A stretch of DNA of 64,000 bases from Pseudomonas sp. LB-090624. Its GTDB lineage: Bacteria > Pseudomonadota > Gammaproteobacteria > Pseudomonadales > Pseudomonadaceae. The stretch is from positions 62,001-126,000 of the forward strand of contig NZ_QJRL01000011.1 in NCBI RefSeq assembly GCF_003205205.1. The letters run 5' to 3'. Of the stretch, positions 50,554 to 58,773 are shown piece by piece. Each line of letters begins with the position of its first letter. Positions within the stretch are counted from its first letter, which is position 1. Made by a program: the position numbers and the translations under genes. Below the pieces are notes generated by a model. It made no database searches. It was not told the origin of the DNA and saw nothing but the letters and a program-made list of their open reading frames with translations.

Positions 50554-51033
50554 ATGTACCTGACCCACCGCCCGATTCAGCCGGGCGACATCCCCGCCAT
50601 CTGCAACTTCCCGCAGGGCGCGGACGAGCTGTTCTATATGTTCCCCAAAGCCACCTACCCCCTCACCCCAGTCCAGCTGAGTGACGCCATCGCTCAACGC
50701 AGCGGCTCCACGGTGGTGGTAGACAAGGGCACGGTCCTGGCTTTCGCCAACTTTTACAAAGCCGAACACGGCGGCGTGTGTGCCCTGGGCAACGTCGTCG
50801 TGGCGCCCGCCGCCCGCGGCCGAGGCGTGGCGCGCTATCTGGTGACCGCCATGATCGACCTGGCCCGCCAGCAATACGCCGCCCGGGAGGTCTGGGTGTC
50901 ATGCTTCAATCACAACACCGCAGGCTTGCTGCTCTATCCGCAACTGGGCTTCATACCGTTCGGTATCGAGGAGCGGCAGGCGTGGGATGGCACGCGGGTG
51001 GCGTTGGTGCAGATGAAGCAGCTGCTCAGCTAA
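50554..51033 (+). CDS. GNAT-family N-acetyltransferase
   Basis: This 159-residue protein has acetyl-CoA-binding motif A (VVVAPAARGRGVARYLVTAMIDLA) and motif B (NTAGLLLYPQLGFIPFG). An AAGAAGGA precedes the ATG by about 8 bp. It is a single gene with no obvious pathway context; the substrate is unknown. Confidence 0.88.
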   Translation: MYLTHRPIQPGDIPAICNFPQGADELFYMFPKATYPLTPVQLSDAIAQRSGSTVVVDKGTVLAFANFYKAEHGGVCALGNVVVAPAARGRGVARYLVTAMIDLARQQYAAREVWVSCFNHNTAGLLLYPQLGFIPFGIEERQAWDGTRVALVQMKQLLS

Positions 51034-51165
51034 CGGGCCCGGTCTAGCCGGGTCAGACTTATCTCATCATTTCAGCTTCTAAATTCCTTGCAACATTCGG
51101 CACCCGAACCTTCGGCGCCCCTCGACGTCCGATCCTGCATCCCCCGCGTTCCGAGGTACCCCCGC

Positions 51166-52059
51166 GTGAAAGACGTCATCGCCCGCAAGTACCGCCTGGT
51201 GGTGAAGACCATCGGCTACATCGGCTGGTCGCTGTTCTGGCTGCTGATCTGGGATGTGCTGGTTACCATCGACTTCATGCTGTTCTTCAACAGCAAGTTC
51301 AGCCTGCCGCTGATCCCGTTGACTTTGCTGGGTTCGGCACTGGTGGTGCTGGTGAGTTTTCGCAACAGCAGTGCCTACAACCGCTGGTGGGAGGCGCGTA
51401 CGTTGTGGGGCGCGCTGGTGAACAGTTCGCGCAGCTTCGCACGGCAAACGCTGACCCTGATCGATGACCCGGACGACGGCCTCAACCCGGTCAAGGCGAC
51501 CCTGCTGCGTCGGCATATCGCCTATGTGAACTGCCTGGCGGCGCACCTGAAGGGTGAGTCGTGCCCGGACGAGTTGATGGCCTTTATCCCGCCAGCCGAG
51601 TTTGAAAGGCGCAACCGCTCGAACAATTTCGCCAACGACATCCTCGGCGGCTCAGCGGCCTTGCTGGCGCGGGAATACCAGGCCGGGCGGCTGGACAGCA
51701 TTCGCCTGGCACGGCTGGAGTCGACGCTGGTCGACCTGTCCAATGCCCAGGGTGGCATGGAGCGGATCGCCAATACACCATTGCCCTACCCTTATGTGTA
51801 CTTCCCACGGCTGTTCATCACTCTGTTCTGCCTGATCGTGCCGGTAGGGTTGGTGGAGTCGCTGGGCTGGTTCACGCCACTGGCTTCGACGGTGGTGGGG
51901 TTCATGTTGCTGGCGATTGAGCGGATAGGGACAGATTTGCAAAGCCCGTTCCGGTTCAGTGAGCACCAGATCCAGATGGATACCATTTGCGAAACGATCG
52001 AGCGCAACCTGGAGTCGATGCAACGGGAGGCGCAGTGTGCCGAAGCTGTGGATGCCTGA
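51166..52059 (+). CDS. Bestrophin-like (UPF0187) membrane channel
   Basis: This 297-residue protein has four membrane segments and the signatures S-F-R-N-S-S-A-Y-N-R-W-W-E-A-R near residue 65 and ERIGTDLQSPF near the C-terminus, typical of bacterial bestrophins, pentameric ion channels. I use the GTG at 51166 (GAGGT about 8 bp upstream) rather than the longer frame from TTG 51088. It is convergent with the selenium transporter operon. The ion it carries is unknown. Confidence 0.88.
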   Translation: MKDVIARKYRLVVKTIGYIGWSLFWLLIWDVLVTIDFMLFFNSKFSLPLIPLTLLGSALVVLVSFRNSSAYNRWWEARTLWGALVNSSRSFARQTLTLIDDPDDGLNPVKATLLRRHIAYVNCLAAHLKGESCPDELMAFIPPAEFERRNRSNNFANDILGGSAALLAREYQAGRLDSIRLARLESTLVDLSNAQGGMERIANTPLPYPYVYFPRLFITLFCLIVPVGLVESLGWFTPLASTVVGFMLLAIERIGTDLQSPFRFSEHQIQMDTICETIERNLESMQREAQCAEAVDA

Positions 52060-52094
52060 GAGCTGCGGGGCGGAAAAGCAGCCCCGGCTATCGG

Positions 52095-52862
52095 TCAGGC
52101 ACGCACATAGCGCTGGCGCAACACATCACTCAACATATCCACCAGCAATACCAGCACCAGCATGCCGATGATCACGGTGCTGGCCTGAGCCTCCTGGAAC
52201 AGGCTCAACGTGGTGTACAGCATCTGCCCCAGCCCGCCCGCTCCGACAAACCCCAGCACGCTGGCCATGCGGATGTTGTTCTCCCAGCGATACAGGCTGT
52301 AGGCCAGCAACTGCGGCCACAGATTGGGCAAGGTACCGAAGCAGAACGCCGCGACCTGGCTACCACCCTGCAAGCGGATCGCCGCCGCGGGTTCCGGCGG
52401 CGCGTTCTCCAGCGCCTCGGCGAACAGCCGCCCCAGCACCCCTGCGGTGTGCAGCGCCAAGGCCAGGGTACCGGCATTCGGCCCAAGCCCTGCAGCCAGC
52501 ACGGTCAGCGCCGCCCACACCAGTTCCGGAATGGCCCGCAAGGCATTGAGCAGCAAACGCGCCGCCCCCTGCAACGGCCAACCGAAGCGACCCGCCGCCG
52601 GCAGTGCCAGCAACATCCCCAGCACCATCGCCAACAAGGTGCCCAGCCCGGACATGGCAAGGGTTTCCAGCGCCCCGCGCCACACCGCCTGCAAATGCCC
52701 CGGCGAAAGGTCCGGGTGCAGGAAGCGCCCGGCATACTCGCCCATCTGCGCCAGTCCGCCGTTACCGACCAGCGCGTGCAGGTCCAGCTGCAGGTAGGCA
52801 AATGAAGCCACCACCGCCGCCACGATGGCGCCCAGCAGTAGCAGGTTGATCACCCGATTCAT
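52095..52862 (-). CDS. PhnE-type ABC transporter permease (putative selenate system), permease 2
   Basis: This 255-residue permease belongs to the PhnE family (hydrophobic, with the docking loop QVAAFCFGTLPNLWPQLLAYSLYRWENNIRMASVLGFVGAGGLGQ). It overlaps permease 1 by 4 bp (ATGA). Because the operon is divergent from selD, selenium oxyanion uptake is likely. Confidence 0.85.
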   Translation of the reverse strand: MNRVINLLLLGAIVAAVVASFAYLQLDLHALVGNGGLAQMGEYAGRFLHPDLSPGHLQAVWRGALETLAMSGLGTLLAMVLGMLLALPAAGRFGWPLQGAARLLLNALRAIPELVWAALTVLAAGLGPNAGTLALALHTAGVLGRLFAEALENAPPEPAAAIRLQGGSQVAAFCFGTLPNLWPQLLAYSLYRWENNIRMASVLGFVGAGGLGQMLYTTLSLFQEAQASTVIIGMLVLVLLVDMLSDVLRQRYVRA

Positions 52863-53686
52863 GCCAACCTCCAGCGCAGCAGGCGGCTGAGCAGGTCAGC
52901 CAGGATCACCAGCAGCAGGAACATCAGCAACATGCTCGCCACCTCGCCACCAGCGAACATGCGCATCGACAGGTCGATCTGCTGCCCCAGCCCGCCAGCA
53001 CCGACAAAACCCATCACCACCGAAGCCCTCACCGCGCACTCCCAGCGGTACACGGTGTACGACACCACCTCGGAGGCGGCATTGGGTAGGATGCCGTAGA
53101 GAAACGCCGCCAACCGGCCGCTGCCCGCCTGCAACAAGGCATGGGCCGGGCGCTGGTCAACCGACTCGAAGATCTCGGCGTAGACCTTGCCGAGCATGCC
53201 GCTATAGGTGATGGCGATGGCCAACACGCCTGCCGTCGGCCCCAGGCCCACAGCACGCACGAACAACAACGCCCAGACGATCTCCGGCACGCTACGCAGG
53301 AAAATCAGCAGCCCGCGCACCGGCAGGCGCAAAAAGCGTGACCAGAACCCGGCGCGCCCCCCGCGTGACGCCGCACCCAAGGACAAGGCGCGGCTCGCCA
53401 GCAAACCGGCCGGGATTGCCAGCAACAACGCCAGCGCCATGCCGGCAGTCGCCACGGCCAGTGTCTGCAAGGTGGCTTGGTATAACAATGCAAGGAACTC
53501 GGTATCGTGCGCCGGCGGCCAAAAAGCACGTGTGAAACTGGCGATTTGCTGCCGGTTCTCTGCGTGCAGCAGCACCGCGGGGTTCAGCTCGCTCAACTGG
53601 ATACCAGGCCACAGCACCGCTATGGCCAACAAGGCCAACAACAACCGCGGCATTAAAGCCGGGTCGCGCGCGTCAGCCCTCAACAT
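52859..53686 (-). CDS. PhnE-type ABC transporter permease (putative selenate system), permease 1
   Basis: This 275-residue membrane protein has the same PhnE-type signature (SEVVSYTVYRWECAVRASVVMGFVGAGGLGQQ) as the next gene. It overlaps the ATPase gene by 7 bp (53680-53686). An ATG at 53653 is an alternative start. Together the two permeases form the channel. Confidence 0.85.
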   Translation of the reverse strand: MLRADARDPALMPRLLLALLAIAVLWPGIQLSELNPAVLLHAENRQQIASFTRAFWPPAHDTEFLALLYQATLQTLAVATAGMALALLLAIPAGLLASRALSLGAASRGGRAGFWSRFLRLPVRGLLIFLRSVPEIVWALLFVRAVGLGPTAGVLAIAITYSGMLGKVYAEIFESVDQRPAHALLQAGSGRLAAFLYGILPNAASEVVSYTVYRWECAVRASVVMGFVGAGGLGQQIDLSMRMFAGGEVASMLLMFLLLVILADLLSRLLRWRLA

Positions 53687-54489
53687 CGCGGAATCTGCAC
53701 GGTCAGGGCCGGCCCCTGGGTTGGCGGCGAAGCCAGTTGTTCATTGGCGTACAACGCATCCAGCAACTGCTGGGTAACGGCTTCCGCCGGGCAGTCGAAT
53801 GCCACCTGCCCCTCGCGAATCCCGATCACCCGCGGGAAGTGCGCCAGCGCCAGCTCCACCGCATGCAGGCTCGCTACCAGGGTTACGCCGTTGGCCTGGG
53901 CATAGCGGTTGAGCAACGCCAGGCTGTGGTCGGCCAACACCGGGTCCATGGCCGACACCGGCTCATCGGTCAGCAGCAGCTGCGGCTGCTGATACAACGC
54001 GCGGGCAATGCCGACCCTCTGCAACTGGCCACCGGACAATTGCCCACACTGCACGAACAGCTTGTCGGCCAGCCCCAGCTCGGCCAACACTTGCCGCGCG
54101 CCTGCTACATCGCTGGGGTACAACAGGTTGAGCAAGCCGCGCAGCACACTCCACCGCCCCAGGCGCCCTGCCAGCACCGCAGTGACTACCCGCTGGCGCG
54201 GCGGCAGGGGCGGCGCCTGATGCACCAGCCCTACCCTTGCACGCAGGCGTTGGCGCGCCCGGGCCGATAGCGCCCAAGGCTGCTCGCCGAGCAGTTCCAG
54301 GCGCCCGCTGCCGGGCTGGACAGCGGTCGCCATCAGGTGCAGCAAGCTGGACTTGCCCGCCCCCGACGGCCCAATGATGGCGACGCGTTCGCCCTGGTCG
54401 ATGCGCAGGTTGACCGCATCAAGTGCGCGTACCTGGCCATGGCGCAGACTGGCGCCGTACAGGTGGATGGCCACATTCAGAGCTGTCAC
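53680..54489 (-). CDS. PhnC-type ABC transporter ATP-binding protein (putative selenate system)
   Basis: The 269-residue ATPase has Walker A GPSGAGKSS, signature LSGGQLQR and Walker B LLLTDEPVSAMDP. The start is GTG at 54489, overlapping the stop of the binding-protein gene (GTGA). It matches the PhnC family and drives the oxyanion import system. Confidence 0.9.
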   Translation of the reverse strand: MTALNVAIHLYGASLRHGQVRALDAVNLRIDQGERVAIIGPSGAGKSSLLHLMATAVQPGSGRLELLGEQPWALSARARQRLRARVGLVHQAPPLPPRQRVVTAVLAGRLGRWSVLRGLLNLLYPSDVAGARQVLAELGLADKLFVQCGQLSGGQLQRVGIARALYQQPQLLLTDEPVSAMDPVLADHSLALLNRYAQANGVTLVASLHAVELALAHFPRVIGIREGQVAFDCPAEAVTQQLLDALYANEQLASPPTQGPALTVQIPRC

Positions 54490-55340
54490 TTGAGCAGGCC
54501 GGCCTCGCGTGCTGCTTGCTCGGTGCCGGCGTAGTTCTCAGGCTTGGTCTCGATGAAGCGGCTGGCGGCCTGCAGATCGAGGATCGCCTTGTGCTCCGGG
54601 TTGGCCGGGTCGAGGTCGAGGAAGGCCTTCTTGATCTTCTCTTTCAGCGACGGGTCCATGTTGCCGCGCACGGTCCAGTTGTAGTCGAAGTAAGTCGGTG
54701 TGGTGGCAAACACCTTCACCTTGCCGGTATCGACCTTGCCGGCATCCACCAGCTTCTGCCACACGCTGGCGTTGAGCACCCCAGCGTCAACCTTGCCCGC
54801 CTGCACCCAGGCCACGGTGGCGTCATGCGCGCCAGAATAGGCCACGCGGCTGAAGTACTCTTCAGGCTTGATGTTGTCCTGCTTGAGCATGAAGTAGCGC
54901 GGCATCAGGCTGCCCGAAGTGGACGAGATCGAGCCGAAGGCGAACGACTTGCCCTTGAGGTCGCTCAGGCTTTTCACATCGGGGTTGGCGGTGATGAATT
55001 TGGAGGTGAACTGCGCATCCTGTTCACGCTGCACCAGCGGCGTGGCAGTCGGGTCCTTCAGGTGTACCTGGACGAATGTGAAGCCACCCAGCCAGGCCAG
55101 GTCCAAACGGTCGGAGGCCAGGGATTCAACCACCGCTGGGTAGTCGGCCACCGGTACGAACTTCACGTCCATGCCCAACTGCTTGGCCAGGTACTCGCCC
55201 AACGGCTTGAACTTGCGCTGCAGCTCGGTTGGCGCTTCGTCTGGGATGGCGCTGACCCGTAGGGTTTCAGCGGCCTGGGCGACAACGGCACAGCAGGACA
55301 GCACGAGGCCGGCGGCGAGCGCCAGTGGGCGTTTGAGCAT
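54486..55340 (-). CDS. Phosphonate/selenate-type ABC substrate-binding protein
   Basis: This 284-residue protein begins MLKRPLALAAGLVLSCCAVVAQAAE, a signal peptide. The mature part (TLRVSAIPDEAPTELQRKFKPLGEYL, then LAWLGGFTFVQVH) is of the PhnD/PtxB family. The branch next to selD is annotated as a putative selenate-binding protein in family databases. It is the first gene of the four-gene transporter operon, divergent from selD, so selenium import is the best reading. I prefer the ATG at 55340; the much longer open frame upstream is on the opposite strand of selD. Confidence 0.85.
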   Translation of the reverse strand: MLKRPLALAAGLVLSCCAVVAQAAETLRVSAIPDEAPTELQRKFKPLGEYLAKQLGMDVKFVPVADYPAVVESLASDRLDLAWLGGFTFVQVHLKDPTATPLVQREQDAQFTSKFITANPDVKSLSDLKGKSFAFGSISSTSGSLMPRYFMLKQDNIKPEEYFSRVAYSGAHDATVAWVQAGKVDAGVLNASVWQKLVDAGKVDTGKVKVFATTPTYFDYNWTVRGNMDPSLKEKIKKAFLDLDPANPEHKAILDLQAASRFIETKPENYAGTEQAAREAGLLK

Positions 55341-55407
55341 GGGTGTTCTCCGGTTCAATAGCGGGACAATGCCAACAGATGCGCCGACAATTCCGCCGAC
55401 ACCGGGA

Positions 55408-55413
55408 ATTATA
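55408..55413 (-). promoter_or_regulatory. Candidate -10 box of the selenate transporter operon
   Basis: TATAAT on the minus strand lies about 68 bp before the ATG at 55340, within the 138-bp divergent space to selD. No clear -35 is present, so confidence is modest. Confidence 0.4.
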
Positions 55414-55478
55414 AGAGGCACAGGCGCAAAGGCCAGCTTTGCTACAATCGCGCAACAATTTGACCTGCTGAGGTACGC

Positions 55479-56513
55479 ATGAGCGAGCCGATTCGCCTGA
55501 CCCAGTACAGCCACGGTGCCGGCTGTGGCTGCAAGATTTCCCCCAAGGTGCTGGACGTGATCCTGGCCGAAAGCGGCACCCAGGCGCTGGACCCTAAACT
55601 GTGGGTCGGCAACGCCTCGCGCGACGATGCAGCCGTGTACGCGCTGGACGACGAACGCGGCGTGGTCTCGACCACCGACTTCTTCATGCCGATCGTCGAT
55701 GACCCGTACGACTTCGGCCGCATCGCCGCCACCAACGCCATCAGCGACATCTACGCCATGGGCGGCGACCCGCTGATGGCCATTGCCATCCTCGGCTGGC
55801 CAGTCAACGTGCTCCCCCCGGAAGTGGCTCGCGAAGTGATCCGGGGTGGCCGCGCCGTGTGCGCCGAAGCCGGCATCCCGCTGGCCGGCGGGCACTCCAT
55901 CGACGCCCCCGAGCCAATCTTCGGCCTGGCCGTCACCGGGGTGGTCAGCAAGCGCCACCTCAAGCGTAACGACACCGCCAGCGCCGGTTGCCGCCTGTAC
56001 CTGACCAAGCCGCTGGGTATTGGCATCCTCACCACCGCCGAAAAAAAGGCCAAGCTGCGCGCGCAGGACCAGGGCCTGGCCCGTGACTGGATGTGCACCC
56101 TCAACACCCCCGGCAGCCGCTTCGGCAAGCTTGACGGGGTCAAAGCCATGACCGACGTCACCGGTTTTGGCCTGCTCGGCCACCTGGTCGAACTGGCGGA
56201 GGGCAGCGGCCTCACTGCCCATCTGGACTACGCCGCCGTGCCACGCCTGCCCAGCGTCGAGTACTACCTGGCCGAGGGCTGCATCCCCGGCGGCACCCTG
56301 CGCAACTACGACAGCTACGGCCACAAGATCGGCGCCCTAGGTGACGAGCAGAAGTATCTGCTGTGCGACCCGCAGACCAGCGGCGGCCTGCTGGTTGCGG
56401 TTACTGCAGAGGGTGAAACCGAGTTCCTTGCCGTGGCGGCAGAACTGGGCTTGCAACTGGCACCGATCGGCAAGCTGGTCGAGCGACAGAGCCACGCGGT
56501 CGAGGTGTTCTGA
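55479..56513 (+). CDS. selD: Selenophosphate synthase (selenide, water dikinase)
   Basis: SelD makes selenophosphate from selenide and ATP, the donor for selenocysteine and 2-selenouridine. The 344-residue protein has the active-site start [10 protein letters not shown] (C16, C18 and K19), then D-D-A-A-V-Y and [22 protein letters not shown] motifs. A normal cysteine is used, no in-frame TGA. It overlaps selU by 1 bp (TGATG). Confidence 0.96.
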   Translation: MSEPIRLTQYSHGAGCGCKISPKVLDVILAESGTQALDPKLWVGNASRDDAAVYALDDERGVVSTTDFFMPIVDDPYDFGRIAATNAISDIYAMGGDPLMAIAILGWPVNVLPPEVAREVIRGGRAVCAEAGIPLAGGHSIDAPEPIFGLAVTGVVSKRHLKRNDTASAGCRLYLTKPLGIGILTTAEKKAKLRAQDQGLARDWMCTLNTPGSRFGKLDGVKAMTDVTGFGLLGHLVELAEGSGLTAHLDYAAVPRLPSVEYYLAEGCIPGGTLRNYDSYGHKIGALGDEQKYLLCDPQTSGGLLVAVTAEGETEFLAVAAELGLQLAPIGKLVERQSHAVEVF

Positions 56514-57625
56514 TGCGCCACGACTGCACTGACTTCCGCCAGCTATTCCTCGACGACGTGCCGATGATGGACATGCGCGCCCCCGTCGAATTTGCCAAGG
56601 GCGCGTTCCCCGGCGTGGTCAACCTGCCACTGATGAATGACCAAGAGCGGCAAAAGGTGGGCACCTGCTATAAGCAGCAGGGCCAGGCCGCCGCCATCGC
56701 CCTGGGGCACCAGCTGGTCAGCGGCGCCACCAAGCAGGCTCGCCTCGAAGCCTGGGCAGCGTTTGCCCAGGCCCACCCTGAAGGTTACCTGTACTGCTTC
56801 CGTGGCGGCCTGCGTTCGCAGATCGTGCAAGGCTGGCTGCGCGATGAGGCGGGTATCCAATACCCGCGCGTCAAAGGTGGCTACAAGGCCATGCGGACCT
56901 TCTTGCTGGAAACTACCCAGCAGGCCGTGGAGCAATGCGATTTCGTGCTGGTGGGCGGCCTGACCGGTACCGGCAAGACCGATGTGCTGCACCAGTTGAC
57001 CAACGTGCTGGACCTGGAAGGCCATGCCAACCATCGCGGCTCCAGCTTTGGCAAGCGTGCCACCGCGCAGCCGGCGCAGATCGATTTTGAAAACCAGCTG
57101 GCGATCGACCTGCTGAAGAAACGCGCCCATGGTATCGAACAGTTCGTGCTGGAAGACGAAGGCCGCATCGTCGGCAGCTGCACGGTGCCGTTGGCGCTGT
57201 ACCAGGGCATGCAGCAGTACCCGCTGGTATGGCTGGAAGACAGCTTCGCCAACCGCGTGGAACGCATCCTGCGCGATTACGTGGTCAACCTGAGTGCCGA
57301 GTTTGTAGCGGTACATGGCGAGGAAGACGGTCGCCGGCTGTTTGCCGAGCGCATGCTGCAGAGCATGGCCAACATCTACAAGCGCTTGGGTGGCGAGCGT
57401 TACCAGCGGCTGTCAGAGATTCTGCGCGAAGCGCTGGAAGTGCAGCAGCGCAGTGGTGCGGTGGACTTGCACCGGGGCTGGATCGAAGGCTTGCTGACCG
57501 AGTACTACGACCCGATGTATGCCTACCAGCGCGATGCCAAGGCAGAACGTATCGAGTTTGCCGGGGATGCCGTGGAAGTGCGTGAGTACCTGAAGGCCCG
57601 GGCGCTGCGCGAGCCGCGCAAATAG
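56513..57625 (+). CDS. selU: tRNA 2-selenouridine synthase SelU (MnmH)
   Basis: SelU swaps sulfur for selenium at the wobble uridine of Lys, Glu and Gln tRNAs. The 370-residue protein has an N-terminal rhodanese domain with the active-site cysteine in [12 protein letters not shown] and a C-terminal P-loop domain ([12 protein letters not shown]) carrying E-D-E-G-R-I-V-G. Its ATG overlaps the selD stop (TGATG), so the two are made together. No selA, selB or selC gene is visible here, so in this locus selenium use appears to be tRNA modification. Confidence 0.95.
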   Translation: MRHDCTDFRQLFLDDVPMMDMRAPVEFAKGAFPGVVNLPLMNDQERQKVGTCYKQQGQAAAIALGHQLVSGATKQARLEAWAAFAQAHPEGYLYCFRGGLRSQIVQGWLRDEAGIQYPRVKGGYKAMRTFLLETTQQAVEQCDFVLVGGLTGTGKTDVLHQLTNVLDLEGHANHRGSSFGKRATAQPAQIDFENQLAIDLLKKRAHGIEQFVLEDEGRIVGSCTVPLALYQGMQQYPLVWLEDSFANRVERILRDYVVNLSAEFVAVHGEEDGRRLFAERMLQSMANIYKRLGGERYQRLSEILREALEVQQRSGAVDLHRGWIEGLLTEYYDPMYAYQRDAKAERIEFAGDAVEVREYLKARALREPRK

Positions 57626-57644
57626 AACCAGCACCCTGCAGTCC

Positions 57645-57735
57645 CTGTAGGCGCAGGTTTAACCGCGAAGAAGGCGAAGCGGTGCATGACACCGGGTTTG
57701 CCGGTGTTCGCGGCTGAACCCGTGCCGGCAGAGGT
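57645..57735. repeat. Degenerate REP-like pair
   Basis: Two imperfect units (TGTAGGCGCAGGTTTAACCGCG and CACCGGGTTTGCCGGTG) with facing symmetry lie between selU and the LprI gene. They look like degraded members of the REP family. Confidence 0.5.
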
Positions 57736-57759
57736 GAGCCAATCATGCCTGAACAGGCG

Positions 57760-58146
57760 CTACTGCCCAGGGCTAAGCACCCGCTCCAGCTCCGCCGCGC
57801 GGTCGCGGGTCATGTCCATGATGCAGGTGCCACCTTCCAGCTGCGCCATGGTGCCGCCACTGGCCTGTACATGGAACTGGCAATTGCCATCACGGTAGGC
57901 CAGCCACTTGCGCTGCACATCCCGCAGACGTTTTTGCTGCCCGGCATCCAGCTTGCCCATCAATTGCTTGTACAACCGGTTCAACCGCTGGTCCTGCACT
58001 TGCGTTTCGGCCCCGATGCACGCGCTCATGGCCACGGTGCTGGAGGCCTTATCCATGCACTGCCCGTAAGCCGCCGTGTAATCGTCCGCCACTGCCAAAG
58101 GCAGCACGCAGGCCAGCGCCAGGCCTGCCAGGTAATGCTTGATCAT
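57760..58146 (-). CDS. LprI-family protein (lysozyme-inhibitor-like)
   Basis: This 128-residue protein has a signal peptide (MIKHYLAGLALACVLPLAVA) and the PF07007 pattern with four conserved cysteines (YGQCMDK, MSACIGAE, GNCQF, GGTCIM) and W-L-A-Y-R-D. Family members include LprI, which inhibits lysozyme in mycobacteria. The ATG at 58146 is used. It follows the small membrane-protein gene by 20 bp, so they may be co-transcribed. Confidence 0.85.
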   Translation of the reverse strand: MIKHYLAGLALACVLPLAVADDYTAAYGQCMDKASSTVAMSACIGAETQVQDQRLNRLYKQLMGKLDAGQQKRLRDVQRKWLAYRDGNCQFHVQASGGTMAQLEGGTCIMDMTRDRAAELERVLSPGQ

Positions 58147-58166
58147 GCTAACCCTCCTTGTGGGTA

Positions 58167-58706
58167 TCAAAGCGTCTGCGGCTGCTCTGGCGGCACCAAC
58201 ACCTTGCCTGGCTCGAAGCGCAACGATGGCATCTGCGTGGCCGCATACAACGTCACACCCAGCGCCGCGATCAAGGCTACATCAAGCCAGCTCCAACCGG
58301 GCATGTCATCCGCGCTGCGGGCCTTCCAGCAATGCCAGGCCTGGCCAATGCAGAACACCCCCATTGCCCCCAACCACAGGTAGAAGCCCGCCCCGAAACC
58401 CGTCAGGTCATGGAATTCATAGGTCTGGTTATCCGGCAGTCGGGTAATGCCGAAGCTGGTGGCCGCAAGGTACGTAGCGGCCAGACCAGCCAGCAATGCA
58501 AGGCGGCGAAACCGCCGATGGGCAAGGATGGCCAAGGCCAGCAGCGGATTGGCAAACCATTGGTGCAAGCCGAAAGGCACACCCCATGGCCCGTACAGCA
58601 GCATCTGCAGGGCCGGCATATGACGCTCGCCGCTCATCAGCGCGCCATCGAAGAACAGGGCGAGCAAATACAGCAGCAGGCTGATGCTCAGGTAGAAAAC
58701 GGGCAA
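58167..58706 (-). CDS. Small membrane protein of unknown function
   Basis: The 179-residue protein has four or five hydrophobic segments (for example PVFYLSISLLLYLLALFFDGALM and LALLAGLAATYLAATSFGI). I do not recognise a family. The frame starts with TTG at 58706, with AGGAA about 7 bp upstream; a later in-frame ATG at 58637 (MSGERHMPAL) is a possible alternative. It is followed by the LprI gene. Confidence 0.7.
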   Translation of the reverse strand: MPVFYLSISLLLYLLALFFDGALMSGERHMPALQMLLYGPWGVPFGLHQWFANPLLALAILAHRRFRRLALLAGLAATYLAATSFGITRLPDNQTYEFHDLTGFGAGFYLWLGAMGVFCIGQAWHCWKARSADDMPGWSWLDVALIAALGVTLYAATQMPSLRFEPGKVLVPPEQPQTL

Positions 58707-58773
58707 AGGGGATTCCTGAGAGAAACGGGACAGCCCATGACCTTAACCCAGGCCCTGCCCCGCTTCCAAACCC

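Noticed and set aside
52095..55340. Naming the transporter phnCDE (phosphonate)
   Set aside because: Components are PhnCDE-like, but the position divergent from selD-selU and lack of phn catabolic genes favour a selenium oxyanion system.
54486..56324. 612-codon frame extending the selenate-binding protein
   Set aside because: The extra part is antisense to selD; a proper signal peptide begins at 55340.
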